DNA of 8,812 nt from an uncultured archaeon A07HN63 (GTDB taxonomy: Archaea > Halobacteriota > Halobacteria > Halobacteriales > Haloferacaceae): contig KI543195.1 in assembly GCA_000496215.1 (NCBI GenBank), positions 26,597 to 35,408 on the forward strand, written 5' to 3'. Of this stretch, positions 1 through 6,492 are shown in pieces (positions within the stretch are counted from its first letter, which is position 1; each line of letters begins with the position of its first letter). The notes below the pieces were generated by a model. It was not told where the DNA came from, made no database searches, and saw only the letters and a program-made list of their open reading frames with translations. The translations under genes were made by a program, and so were the position numbers.

Positions 1-411
1 ATCATCACACTGGCGTTCGTGATCCACCTGTTCGTTGCGGCTGGTGTCATCCTGCTGGCCGAGCCACTCGCCGCGATCTTCGTCGACGACCCGGCGGCGG
101 TGGCGCTGTCGGCGACGTTCATTGCTGTCTCGGCGGCGAGCCTCGTCGCCATGGGCGTCGATGGCTCGGCGACGGGCGCGCTCCGCGGGGCGGGCGACAC
201 GCGGATTCCGTTCTATGCCTCGCTGGTCGGGCTCTACGTCTTCACCCTGCCGGTGGCGTATCTCGGGACAGTTACAGCACTCGGCGAAACCGCGCTGTAC
301 GTCGCCCTCGTGCTCGAAACCGGGGTGCCCGCGGCGGTGACGCTGTGGCGGTTCCGCAGTGATCGGTGGCAGGCCGTGAGTCGGGACTATCGGCCAGGAG
401 CAGATTCGTAG
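1..411 (+). CDS. MATE-family efflux transporter, C-terminal part (5' end outside window)
   Basis: The reading frame is open from base 1 and ends at TAG 409-411, giving the last 136 residues of a longer protein. It is strongly hydrophobic, with about four membrane-spanning stretches. It contains GALRGAGDTRIPF (from base 175), the glycine/arginine-rich loop typical of MATE (NorM/DinF) transporters, which normally have about 450-480 residues and 12 helices. Known members of the family export cationic drugs or other small molecules in exchange for Na+ or H+; the substrate here cannot be told. The end is hydrophilic (WRFRSDRWQAVSRDYRPGADS-like), a usual cytosolic tail. The true start lies upstream, so internal ATG or GTG codons should not be taken as starts. 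It converges on the PadR-like gene with a 53-nt gap and no obvious terminator. Confidence 0.85.
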   Translation: MITLAFVIHLFVAAGVILLAEPLAAIFVDDPAAVALSATFIAVSAASLVAMGVDGSATGALRGAGDTRIPFYASLVGLYVFTLPVAYLGTVTALGETALYVALVLETGVPAAVTLWRFRSDRWQAVSRDYRPGADS

Positions 412-464
412 ACTATCCTGTCACAACGATTGAGTCGCCCAGCGTTGAGCCAGCCGCGAGTGCA

Positions 465-791
465 TCAGTGCCAGAGACTGGTTCGGAGATCCTCTAGCTG
501 AATCTGTCTGTTGGCCCGCGAATGTTGCCACTGGTGGCGTCCTTCCATCGCTCTTACCGCCGTTCGTGTCAGTGTATAAGAATTTGTTCGCTTGTCGATC
601 GGGGATTTGTCCAGATGCCCCTCGTCGACCAGTTTGCTGAGGTTCTGGTAGACTCGTCCCCGGTTGATTTCCTCGCCGTAATACTCGTCGAGCGCACGTT
701 TGATACCCATTCCGTAGGGCGTCTCCAGATCCGCCACGAGATAGAGGATGTCGCGCTGAAACGCCGAGAGATGTTTGAGGGACGCACTCAT
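465..791 (-). CDS. PadR-like winged-helix transcriptional regulator
   Basis: A 108-residue protein. Residues 8-75 match the haloarchaeal PadR-type winged helix: helix 1 LSAFQRDILYLVADL, then GMGIKRALDEYYG, a recognition helix around RGRVYQNLSKLVDEG (44-58), and a wing at 60-75 (KSPIDKRTNSYTLT). PadR proteins are usually dimeric repressors that bind promoter DNA. The long C-terminal dimerisation helix of classic PadR is short here (about residues 78-105), as in many small archaeal members. The ATG at 791 overlaps the stop of the DUF7344 gene in an ATGA, so the two are almost certainly co-transcribed and translationally coupled. This is the last gene of the three-gene operon. Ligand and targets are unknown; autoregulation of the operon is plausible but not shown. 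Confidence 0.86.
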   Translation of the reverse strand: MSASLKHLSAFQRDILYLVADLETPYGMGIKRALDEYYGEEINRGRVYQNLSKLVDEGHLDKSPIDKRTNSYTLTRTAVRAMEGRHQWQHSRANRQIQLEDLRTSLWH

Positions 792-1273
792 CGCTGAGAC
801 ACCGCCTGATCGGAGACGCTGGTCCGCTCCTGCAGTATCGCCAGAGCGAGATACGGCTTCATGCTTGCAGTCTTGTCAGTTGCCGTTATCCGCTGGTGTT
901 CGAGATCATAGGAGATGTAACCCTCGGCGTCGAGTTTCGGCAGGTGTCTGCTGGTAAACGCCTCTGTGACCTCCTGACGGGTTTCCGTCGATTCGGACCC
1001 GGTATCGGACTGCGAGAAGACGTAATCGAGCAGTTGACTGACGGTCACGGTCGGGCCAGCAGACAGCAGGTGTGTGACCACGATTCGGCGACCCGGATGG
1101 GCGAGCAGTTTGAACGCCGAGTCCGGGGAGCACCCCGACTCGCCGGGTTCGTCAGGGTCGTCGGAGAGCACACCACAGTCGGCGAGGACACGGATCGTTG
1201 CCGGCGCAACATCGTCGAACGGGAGCGCGTCGCTGGACGGTGTTGCCCCGGTGGGCGTATCGGATCGGCTCAT
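788..1273 (-). CDS. DUF7344 family winged-helix protein, putative transcriptional regulator
   Basis: A 161-residue acidic protein. Residues about 51-135 read like the haloarchaeal DUF7344 winged helix: AFKLLAHPGRRIVVTHLL (helix 1 with the HPxRR signature), a linker through VSQLLDYV, then FTSRHLPKLDAEGYISYD, where the 'HLPKL...G.I.YD' signature corresponds to the recognition helix and wing. The first 50 residues are low-complexity and acidic (DDPDEPGESG). The tail after 135 is a predicted helix (KPYLALAILQER) that could mediate dimerisation. The gene starts with ATG at 1273, overlapping the stop of the 82-aa gene in an ATGA, and its TGA overlaps the PadR-like start. DUF7344 proteins are assumed to be DNA-binding regulators from their fold; no specific function is established that I can cite. 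Family assignment is by motif only. Confidence 0.8.
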   Translation of the reverse strand: MSRSDTPTGATPSSDALPFDDVAPATIRVLADCGVLSDDPDEPGESGCSPDSAFKLLAHPGRRIVVTHLLSAGPTVTVSQLLDYVFSQSDTGSESTETRQEVTEAFTSRHLPKLDAEGYISYDLEHQRITATDKTASMKPYLALAILQERTSVSDQAVSQR

Positions 1274-1518
1274 CGGTCCTCCACAGCGGCCATCTGTTCG
1301 CGCAACAGCCCCTCGATCGACTGCTTCTCCAGCATGGTTGCGAGGGTCTCGTCTGCCTGCTGTTTCAGTTGCTCGGTTCGTGTGGTGGTCGTGCTGTCTG
1401 ACCCGGACTCGTCTGTACGTACGGCCTGCTGCTGGGCGGTGGTATAAAATGCTGTCAGCGCCCGGCTGTACGGTTCGGTCGTCAGTGTTCGGTTGTGCGG
1501 TTCAGTCGTCTGTGACAT
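1270..1518 (-). CDS. Small uncharacterised helical protein, first gene of the regulator operon
   Basis: An 82-residue protein that I do not recognise. It is hydrophilic, has no signal peptide or membrane segment, and falls into three parts: a Thr-rich N-terminus with two tandem 9-residue units (TTEPHNRTL, TTEPYSRAL), a Ser/Thr/Asp linker (about 37-47), and a C-terminal amphipathic helix (about 48-80, RTEQLKQQADETLATMLEKQ onward) that could form a coiled coil. Support for it being real comes from its place: its TGA overlaps the ATG of the DUF7344 gene in an ATGA, and an AT-rich promoter-like stretch lies just upstream of its own ATG. No other ATG is available near the N-terminus. It may be a partner or modulator of the two downstream winged-helix proteins; that is inference from gene order only. 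Confidence 0.7.
   Translation of the reverse strand: MSQTTEPHNRTLTTEPYSRALTAFYTTAQQQAVRTDESGSDSTTTTRTEQLKQQADETLATMLEKQSIEGLLREQMAAVEDR
1471..1514 (-). repeat. Two imperfect tandem 27-bp units within the 82-aa gene
   Basis: On the + strand, CGGTTCGGTCGTCAGTG (1471-1487) and CGGTTCAGTCGTCTGTG (1498-1514) match at 15 of 17 positions and are offset by 27 bp, exactly nine codons. They encode the tandem TTEPHNRTL/TTEPYSRAL units at the N-terminus of the small protein. The in-frame period suggests a local duplication retained within the reading frame. Confidence 0.7.
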
Positions 1519-1528
1519 GAATGTAATT

Positions 1529-1548
1529 ACTATAATACACAGATATCA
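1529..1548 (-). promoter_or_regulatory. Probable promoter of the three-gene regulator operon
   Basis: The AT-rich stretch just upstream of the ATG at 1518 offers two TATA-like boxes on the minus strand. ATTATA (1531-1536) is the better match but lies only about 15 nt from the ATG. GATATC (1542-1547) is a poorer match but sits about 27 nt from the ATG, the spacing expected for a leaderless haloarchaeal mRNA. A CACGTG palindrome (1547-1552) abuts it. No Shine-Dalgarno is seen. Which box is used cannot be decided from sequence. Confidence 0.4.
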
Positions 1549-1652
1549 CGTGTCGGCCCGATATACGATGGATCAGGAGCGAGGGCCTGACATATCAGGA
1601 CAGATCGATCCCCGGTGAGCGATGGCGATGCGTGCCGGAGTAGACAGCGGCC

Positions 1653-4600
1653 TCACATAGCATCTGACCGGACGGCACTGTCGTCGAAGAGGACCGTTGC
1701 AACCCGTTGCTCGGCTGCGCGCAGGTGTTCGTGGACGGTCGACTGTGAGATATCGAAAAGTGCGGCAAGGTCGTCACCACTGATTCCCTTTGGTTGCTTG
1801 TAGTAGCCCTCCTTGTAGGCCGTCCGGAACAGTTCGTGCTGCCGGTCGGTGAGCGCGTCGGTGATCTGTGTCCGCTGGGAGAGCAGATCCGTCGGTGCTG
1901 CGGTCTGTTTCGAGACGAGTTGACAGTTGACTGTCTCCCGTAATCTATCGACGATCTCCCGCACCACCGCCGGTCGGTGGCTCTCGATCTGTACGACCTC
2001 ATTGGTCGGTTGACTGTGGAGGGTCACGATGTCGGCGGCGTGTTGCTCCAGTATCTCGAAGAGTTGCCGGGTTGGCTCTCGGGCAGTGGTTGTGAGTCGA
2101 ACCGCGGCGAGAACGCTGTCGGTATCGTCTTGCTCGGCCGCAACCTGAAACCCGGATAACCCCGGTGTTTTGTCGACGTGACGTTGGAACTGGTCGGCGG
2201 TGGTCTCCGCGATCCGCAGGGTGAGTTTGCGGGTGTCGCTGTCGACGGTATCGATGGTGAGCACCTCGACTGTTGCGTCGTCAGGCAGTGACGAAAATAC
2301 GGGGCGCTCCGCGTCGAACAGCAGTTCGAAGAGAACCGCCTCCTGTCTCTCTCCCATCGGTTCAGCACGATGTAGCTGATCGAGCCGGATCGCCACAGCC
2401 TGACAGAGCACAGCAAGCATCTGTCTGGCCTGTGTGTCGAACCCCTCCGTGGCGGTGGCTGTCACCTCCAAGACGCCGTGGATCGCCCCACTGTCACAGA
2501 TCGGCAGTGCGATTGCGGACTGATAGCCGTAGGTCAGCAGTTGACGCCCCCAGTTCGACTGCTGCCGTGTCGACCGCGTGTTTTCGGTGTAGACCGGTTC
2601 GCGGTCGACGGCGGCGGCGAGCATCGGCGGCGTGCGGCCAGTATCACCCGCACTGCTGACGGTCGTCGCCGGGCCACCAGTAGAGCTGACAACCGTCGGT
2701 GTCACCGTCTCCGCCTGCGGCTGGTAGGTGCCAACCCATCCGTACGCCCAGTTGGTCTCACAGAAGTCGGTGAGCGTCTCGAACAGCTCCACCCGCGATT
2801 CACCGCTGACAACGGTCTCAATCGCCGAGGTATAGCTGTCCAGCAGCGTGCGCTGGCGGGAGATATCGGTCATAAACGCCTCTGTTTCGGCTCTGAGGTC
2901 GTCGATCGAGGCCTTCTGTCGTGCCTGTCGAATACCGACGGCCAGTGTGTCGGCCGCCGATTCGAGAAACTCCACCGCCTCGGTCGACGGGCTGTCAGCG
3001 GTAAACGTGGTGACGAGCAACCCATCCGACCCGATTGGAACCGACACCTCACCCGAGTCCGACACGGTCACCGTCCCCTCGGTGAACGCGCGCCATCGGG
3101 CGGTGTCGTCGATCGTGATCCGGGTTGGATGTGGGGCATCGGCTGCAGGCGCACTCGACACATGCGCAAGGACAGTCTCGGCCTCGTCCCACATGTAGAC
3201 GCTCGTTGCCGTCACCGGAAGTCCATCGACAATCGCCTGCGAGCCGATGGTACACACCTCGTCGGTTGTTCTGGTCTGCAGGAGTTCGTCACCGATCTTG
3301 TAGTGGGCTTTCAGCCGCCGGAGCCGCTCGACCGCGGCTGTTGCCTCCTCCAACTCTGTCACGTCGTTCGAGACGGAGAGAACGGCGGTATCGTCGGCAT
3401 CGACCGGCTCGAACCCAACGGTCCACGTCTCGAAGAGGCGATCGTCGGCCGCAACGTTTGTCAGGGAAGTTCCCCACGTGTGGACCGACTCGCCGGGCTC
3501 GATCGACGCTGTATCCGTTTCACCGGCCGCCACATGCTCCGGGTCGGCGACATCGATATCGGCGTCTGCACTCCCCTCAAGTTCGGCGACGGTCATGTCG
3601 TAGGCGTCTGCGAGTGCCGCGTTGGCGAACATAAGCTCGCCCGTCTGATCCGTTGCACAGATGAGCTGTGGCACAGCGTCGATCACGTCACGGAGTTGCT
3701 GTCGTTCGGCCTCCGCCGTCTGTCGGGCCTGCTGTAGCTGGGTGGTGCGGTCACGCAGCGTCAGTGCCGTCTCGACATGGTCGACGAGAACCCCGAGTAG
3801 ATCGCGTTCTGCCTCGGTAATATCGTCCGGCGTCGTGGAGGCGATGATGAAGATACCGTCGTCACCCACGGGGAGATGAAACTCTGATCGGAGCACCGTT
3901 TCAGGGTTGTAGCAGTCGTCACGCTCGGTCACGTCCGGGTAGTACGCCGATTCACCCGTCTCGACGGCCCGCCAGACGAGCCCATCACCGGCCTCGAAAA
4001 CCGGCTGGTCGTCAAGCACCGTCGCTGCCGTCGACGATATCGATTCCGGCCGCAGTGTGTCGTCGTCGTGGCGGTAGTAGCCGACAACCGGGAGCGAGAG
4101 CGTCTCCGTGATCGATTCGACCGCTGTTTCGATAACCGCTGTCCGATCCTCAGCGAGCATGAACGTTGACACCGTCTCGCGGAGCTGTCGGAGCTGCCGT
4201 TCGGTTCTCTTTCGGTCGGTGATATCGCGGTTGACACAGACGAGACCCCCATCGGGGAGCGCGGTCAACGAGACGTGCTGTTCGACAGGCGAGCCATCGG
4301 CCCGCTGACCGGTGAGATCGCCGTCCCACGAGCCGGTCGCCTCAACGACCGGTAGCACCTCCGATTCGATATGGGCCTGCTGCTCGTCGTCGTAGATCGC
4401 TCGCCACGTCTCGCCGAGGAGGTCGCCTGGCTCGTGGTCGAAGATCGCGGCGTGGGCCTCGTTCATGTAGGTATAGGTCGACGACGGCGAGAGAATCGAG
4501 ATGCCGGTCAGGGCGGTGTCCATCGCCACGGCCTGCTGCTGGCGATCCGTCTCCTGTGCGAGCCGGTCGGTTGCGTCCTCAAACGTCTCGATCAGGTATT

Positions 4601-5345
4601 CGCTTCCGTCGATGGTGGTCGTCACCGCGTTGTAATCGACCGGTAGCGACGACCCATCACCGGCCGCGATGGTCACCCCCTTGCCGTCGCCGGTTGCCGG
4701 CTGGTGGGCGTGGCCGGTTTCGATTGCGTCGTCAAGGAGCGTCTCGTAGGTGTCAGCCGCCGACACGGGGTGAAGCTCGGTCGGTGAGGACCCAACGAGC
4801 GCGGAGCGGGGTGGCTCGAATAGCGACGCCGCTGCGTCGTTGGCCGCGACCACTGTCCGGGTATCGACCGCAGAAACGACAACCGGAATCGGCAGATCAA
4901 TCCAAACATCGTCAATCGGAGCGGTTGGTGTCGGCGTCGATTGGTCGGCGTCCGGTGCGGTCGTATCGTGTTGCGTGGCAGCCGCGATGGTTCGAAGCTG
5001 TGAGCGAATCTGTACCGGCGGGCTCTCGGCGTGGATGTAGCTTGTCGGGACAGGGAGTGCCGCCAGATCGATATCGGTCGCCGAACCGGTGTCGACCACG
5101 AGTACCCGCTCGCTGGCCCGCAGTTCGGCCGCCGGAACGGCCTCGCTCGCGACGGCTGTCGCGGTGCAAGCAACCAGCCGGGTCGCAGAGCTATTCCGGC
5201 CGGCCGACGGCGACTCGCTGGCGTCATCACCAAGCGCGGTCGACCCGAAGACCGCCGCTATCGGATCACGAATGAGGTTCCGGACGGTGTCGCTGTCGGG
5301 ACCAACACACTGAATCGCGACGGAGTTGTGTTCGGTTGTCTGCAT
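1653..5345 (-). CDS. Very large multi-PAS/GAF sensor with C-terminal Bat-type HTH (bacterio-opsin activator family)
   Basis: A 1230-residue acidic cytosolic protein with no membrane segments. Domains by eye: residues 1-145, unassigned N-terminus with Ala/Thr/Pro-rich linkers; PAS1 about 145-262; PAS2 about 268-378, ending in the PAS-to-helix motif VNRDITDRKRTERQL; GAF1 about 398-530; PAS3 about 550-665, ending SVSNDVTELEEA; GAF2 about 680-808; GAF3 about 845-990 (YGYQSAIALPI); bacterio-opsin-activator-type region about 1000-1150; and HTH_10 about 1163-1216 (LTDRQHELFRTAYKEGYY, then DLAALFDISQSTVHEHLRAAE). Bat of Halobacterium has a shorter PAS-GAF-HTH layout and activates bop; this protein repeats the sensory part. 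No histidine kinase or conserved receiver domain is seen, so it is probably a one-component sensor and transcription factor. The signal and target genes are unknown. ATG 5345 is the first start in frame. The gene is transcribed from the repeat-containing intergenic region 5346-5934, and ends 134 nt before the three-gene operon. Confidence 0.9.
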   Translation of the reverse strand: MQTTEHNSVAIQCVGPDSDTVRNLIRDPIAAVFGSTALGDDASESPSAGRNSSATRLVACTATAVASEAVPAAELRASERVLVVDTGSATDIDLAALPVPTSYIHAESPPVQIRSQLRTIAAATQHDTTAPDADQSTPTPTAPIDDVWIDLPIPVVVSAVDTRTVVAANDAAASLFEPPRSALVGSSPTELHPVSAADTYETLLDDAIETGHAHQPATGDGKGVTIAAGDGSSLPVDYNAVTTTIDGSEYLIETFEDATDRLAQETDRQQQAVAMDTALTGISILSPSSTYTYMNEAHAAIFDHEPGDLLGETWRAIYDDEQQAHIESEVLPVVEATGSWDGDLTGQRADGSPVEQHVSLTALPDGGLVCVNRDITDRKRTERQLRQLRETVSTFMLAEDRTAVIETAVESITETLSLPVVGYYRHDDDTLRPESISSTAATVLDDQPVFEAGDGLVWRAVETGESAYYPDVTERDDCYNPETVLRSEFHLPVGDDGIFIIASTTPDDITEAERDLLGVLVDHVETALTLRDRTTQLQQARQTAEAERQQLRDVIDAVPQLICATDQTGELMFANAALADAYDMTVAELEGSADADIDVADPEHVAAGETDTASIEPGESVHTWGTSLTNVAADDRLFETWTVGFEPVDADDTAVLSVSNDVTELEEATAAVERLRRLKAHYKIGDELLQTRTTDEVCTIGSQAIVDGLPVTATSVYMWDEAETVLAHVSSAPAADAPHPTRITIDDTARWRAFTEGTVTVSDSGEVSVPIGSDGLLVTTFTADSPSTEAVEFLESAADTLAVGIRQARQKASIDDLRAETEAFMTDISRQRTLLDSYTSAIETVVSGESRVELFETLTDFCETNWAYGWVGTYQPQAETVTPTVVSSTGGPATTVSSAGDTGRTPPMLAAAVDREPVYTENTRSTRQQSNWGRQLLTYGYQSAIALPICDSGAIHGVLEVTATATEGFDTQARQMLAVLCQAVAIRLDQLHRAEPMGERQEAVLFELLFDAERPVFSSLPDDATVEVLTIDTVDSDTRKLTLRIAETTADQFQRHVDKTPGLSGFQVAAEQDDTDSVLAAVRLTTTAREPTRQLFEILEQHAADIVTLHSQPTNEVVQIESHRPAVVREIVDRLRETVNCQLVSKQTAAPTDLLSQRTQITDALTDRQHELFRTAYKEGYYKQPKGISGDDLAALFDISQSTVHEHLRAAEQRVATVLFDDSAVRSDAM

Positions 5346-5604
5346 AGGATACTGGGGTTGATTACTGCTCCGAGTGGGTTTGATCGGCCGTGTACAGGTT
5401 GGTTTCTGCTATCATGTATTGTATGGTTAGTACAAGAACGATCTCAGCAGGTATAACATTGTCTGTGTGTGTCCCTGCGACTGACGTAACGCACTAAATC
5501 TGTGGGAGAAGGGTGGAACATCGTATTATTCACCGTGATGAATGACTGTCAAAGTACATGAGTAAGAACGGTGGGGCTGATATATCCGCCACCGGTCGTG
5601 TGAC

Positions 5605-5673
5605 CCACATACAACAGGGACGAGGTGCCGCATATAACAGGGACAGTGTACCACATATAGCAGGGACAGGGTG
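5605..5673. repeat. Three contiguous 23-bp tandem repeats (iteron-like)
   Basis: Units lie at 5605-5627, 5628-5650 and 5651-5673 with no spacer, and the first six bases of a fourth (CCGCAC) follow at 5674-5679. Unit 1 against 3 and unit 2 against 3 each match at 19 of 23 positions; unit 1 against 2 matches at 17. Most differences are transitions. The shared core is CATAYARCAGGGAC. Because 23 is not a multiple of three, the repeat shifts frame each time and is not a protein repeat. A 23-bp period is close to two helical turns, so a protein bound to each unit would face the same side of the DNA. The array lies about 260 bp upstream of the Bat-type gene start. Confidence 0.8.
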
Positions 5674-5790
5674 CCGCACTGTCGTTATGCAGCACCGTAG
5701 AAGAGACAGAAACTGATAGACTGCCAGACGATACCGGTGTGTGCCGGCTTGTCGGCTCCGATCGCGTCGCCAGACTGCGACTTGCGGGCA

Positions 5791-5813
5791 ACCAGAAATG
5801 CTCGATTTCTGGT
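5791..5813. repeat. Perfect 9-bp hairpin with 5-nt loop
   Basis: ACCAGAAAT (5791-5799) and ATTTCTGGT (5805-5813) are exact reverse complements around the loop GCTCG (5800-5804). It is the strongest small hairpin found in the non-coding DNA of the window. No T-run follows on either strand, so it does not look like a terminator. Hairpins of this kind occur at the ends of IS200/IS605-type elements, and this could be a remnant of one, but no transposase sequence is beside it. Confidence 0.6.
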
Positions 5814-5824
5814 GACGGCTAACG

Positions 5825-5899
5825 GCGGTTGGCTTCCGCCTTGCTACCGCTGTGAAACTGAGTTCAGGGCGGTCGCTCTGGGTTGTTTGAGCCAACCGC
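5825..5899. repeat. Inverted repeat, 10-bp arms 55 nt apart
   Basis: GCGGTTGGCT (5825-5834) and AGCCAACCGC (5890-5899) are exact reverse complements separated by 55 nt. Together with the hairpin just upstream, this could fold as a two-stem structure in RNA, or represent remains of a small mobile element. Which is correct cannot be told from the sequence. Confidence 0.45.
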
Positions 5900-5934
5900 T
5901 CCTGAGTCAACTGCGTGGCGTGCGTCCAGCGTGA

Positions 5935-6222
5935 TTACTCGATTTCTAGTTGACCACCGCCGCCACTCTCCCCACTGTCGCTCACGTCCCATTCGAGTTC
6001 GAACTCAACACTTCGTTCAGTCATGTTGCCGGACGGGCCTTCGCGTTCAGCCTTTACCTCGAAGGTCGGTCGGGCAGGGGGATCCAGCGTTGCAGACTCG
6101 GAGCCTGCTTTCAGGGTGAGCGCATCTCCGCTGTCGAGGGTATCGGCGACGGTCCGAAGGTACGATGCGATCTCTTCTCGGGACTGGTCGCTCTCTGATT
6201 TGAACAGGACGTCTTCAGGCAT
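5935..6222 (-). CDS. Amphi-Trp domain-containing protein
   Basis: A 95-residue acidic protein. The sequence runs MPEDVLFKSESDQSREEIAS, then YLRTVADTLDSG, a TLDPPARPTFEVKAEREG stretch (46-63) and SVEFELEWD (71-79), the whole amphi-Trp domain pattern common in haloarchaea, with Trp78 near its end. After it comes a Gly-rich tail (SGGGGQLEIE). The molecular function of this family is not established. The open frame extends upstream to an ATG at 6294, but I choose ATG 6222: the domain starts there, and a TTTATA box (6252-6247) lies about 27 nt upstream, which would place the transcript start at the ATG itself. The upstream extension would contain the promoter and is not conserved-looking. It is monocistronic and divergent from the lipoprotein gene at 6515. 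Confidence 0.88.
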   Translation of the reverse strand: MPEDVLFKSESDQSREEIASYLRTVADTLDSGDALTLKAGSESATLDPPARPTFEVKAEREGPSGNMTERSVEFELEWDVSDSGESGGGGQLEIE

Positions 6223-6246
6223 AGCGGAGAGTACAGAGCCTGCACG

Positions 6247-6252
6247 TATAAA
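6247..6252 (-). promoter_or_regulatory. TATA box of the amphi-Trp gene
   Basis: TTTATA on the minus strand, in GCATTTATACGTG, is a near-consensus haloarchaeal TATA box. Its centre is about 27 nt from ATG 6222, predicting a leaderless transcript and fixing the start codon. Confidence 0.75.
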
Positions 6253-6484
6253 TGCGCCCGCCCAGTTGACCGATCTGGTCGACTCGACAGCCATGCTGTG
6301 GGAGAGACGCGCACTCTATCTCGCAGAGCACGTCCGCACAGAGTCCAGAGCGGACGGTATCGGTATCGTCGGTGAGCGCCGCAGAGATATCGGACGGTCA
6401 TGAGTGACACCGGGTTCGACCGACTGCGGCAGGTGACTGACGGGCCACTATCGTGTGTTGCTGGAGATGAAACGCGTGGACCCG

Positions 6485-6492
6485 TTTGATTA
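6485..6492 (+). promoter_or_regulatory. Likely TATA element of the DUF4097-type lipoprotein gene
   Basis: TTTGATTA is the only AT-rich element in this GC-rich upstream stretch. Its centre is about 26-27 nt from ATG 6515, the spacing of a leaderless haloarchaeal mRNA. The match to consensus is modest. Confidence 0.5.

Larger units (their letters stand above)
5346..5934. other. Long non-coding region upstream of the Bat-type regulator
   Basis: This 589-nt stretch has no convincing gene. The first 185 nt or so upstream of the regulator are AT-rich, with several TATA-like boxes on the minus strand (around 5415-5425, 5451-5457 and 5524-5530), so the regulator probably has a 5' leader of some tens of nucleotides; the exact promoter cannot be picked. 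Positions 5605-5673 hold three tandem 23-bp repeats. Positions 5717-5934 are GC-rich with a perfect hairpin and a wider inverted repeat. Open frames crossing this area (for example + 5737-5934 and - 5910-5530) encode basic, Arg/Cys-rich peptides unlike the acidic neighbours and are not taken as genes. Confidence 0.6.

Noticed and set aside
1595..2002. 135-codon minus-strand frame overlapping the 3' end of the Bat-type gene
   Set aside because: It is a shadow of the HTH-coding sequence in another frame; Ser/Arg-rich without motifs.
2478..3737. 419-codon open frame on the + strand, antisense to the Bat-type gene
   Set aside because: It is a product of high GC and the codon bias of the real minus-strand gene. 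The peptide is Arg/Cys-rich and basic, without any recognisable domain, whereas the other strand has clear PAS, GAF and HTH motifs.
5605..5679. Possible small CRISPR array
   Set aside because: The units are directly contiguous, with no unique spacers, and no cas genes are nearby.
5558..5716. 52-codon + frame starting MSKNGGADIS, with a TATA-like box about 31 nt upstream
   Set aside because: The start signal is weak, and most of the frame consists of the 23-bp tandem repeats read in successive frames. The end is very basic. Not enough support for a gene.
5530..5910. 126-codon minus-strand frame across the 23-bp repeats
   Set aside because: The repeat shifts frame every unit, so the peptide repeats are incoherent. 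The composition is basic and Cys-rich, with no start signals.
5737..5934. 65-codon + frame with a Cys-rich basic peptide across the hairpin region
   Set aside because: No promoter at a suitable distance, composition unlike haloarchaeal proteins, and it runs through the stem structures. I could not connect it to a protein family. It may be part of a decayed element.
6293..6403. 36-codon + frame in the divergent promoter region
   Set aside because: Short, basic, no TATA box at leaderless distance, and no recognisable similarity.
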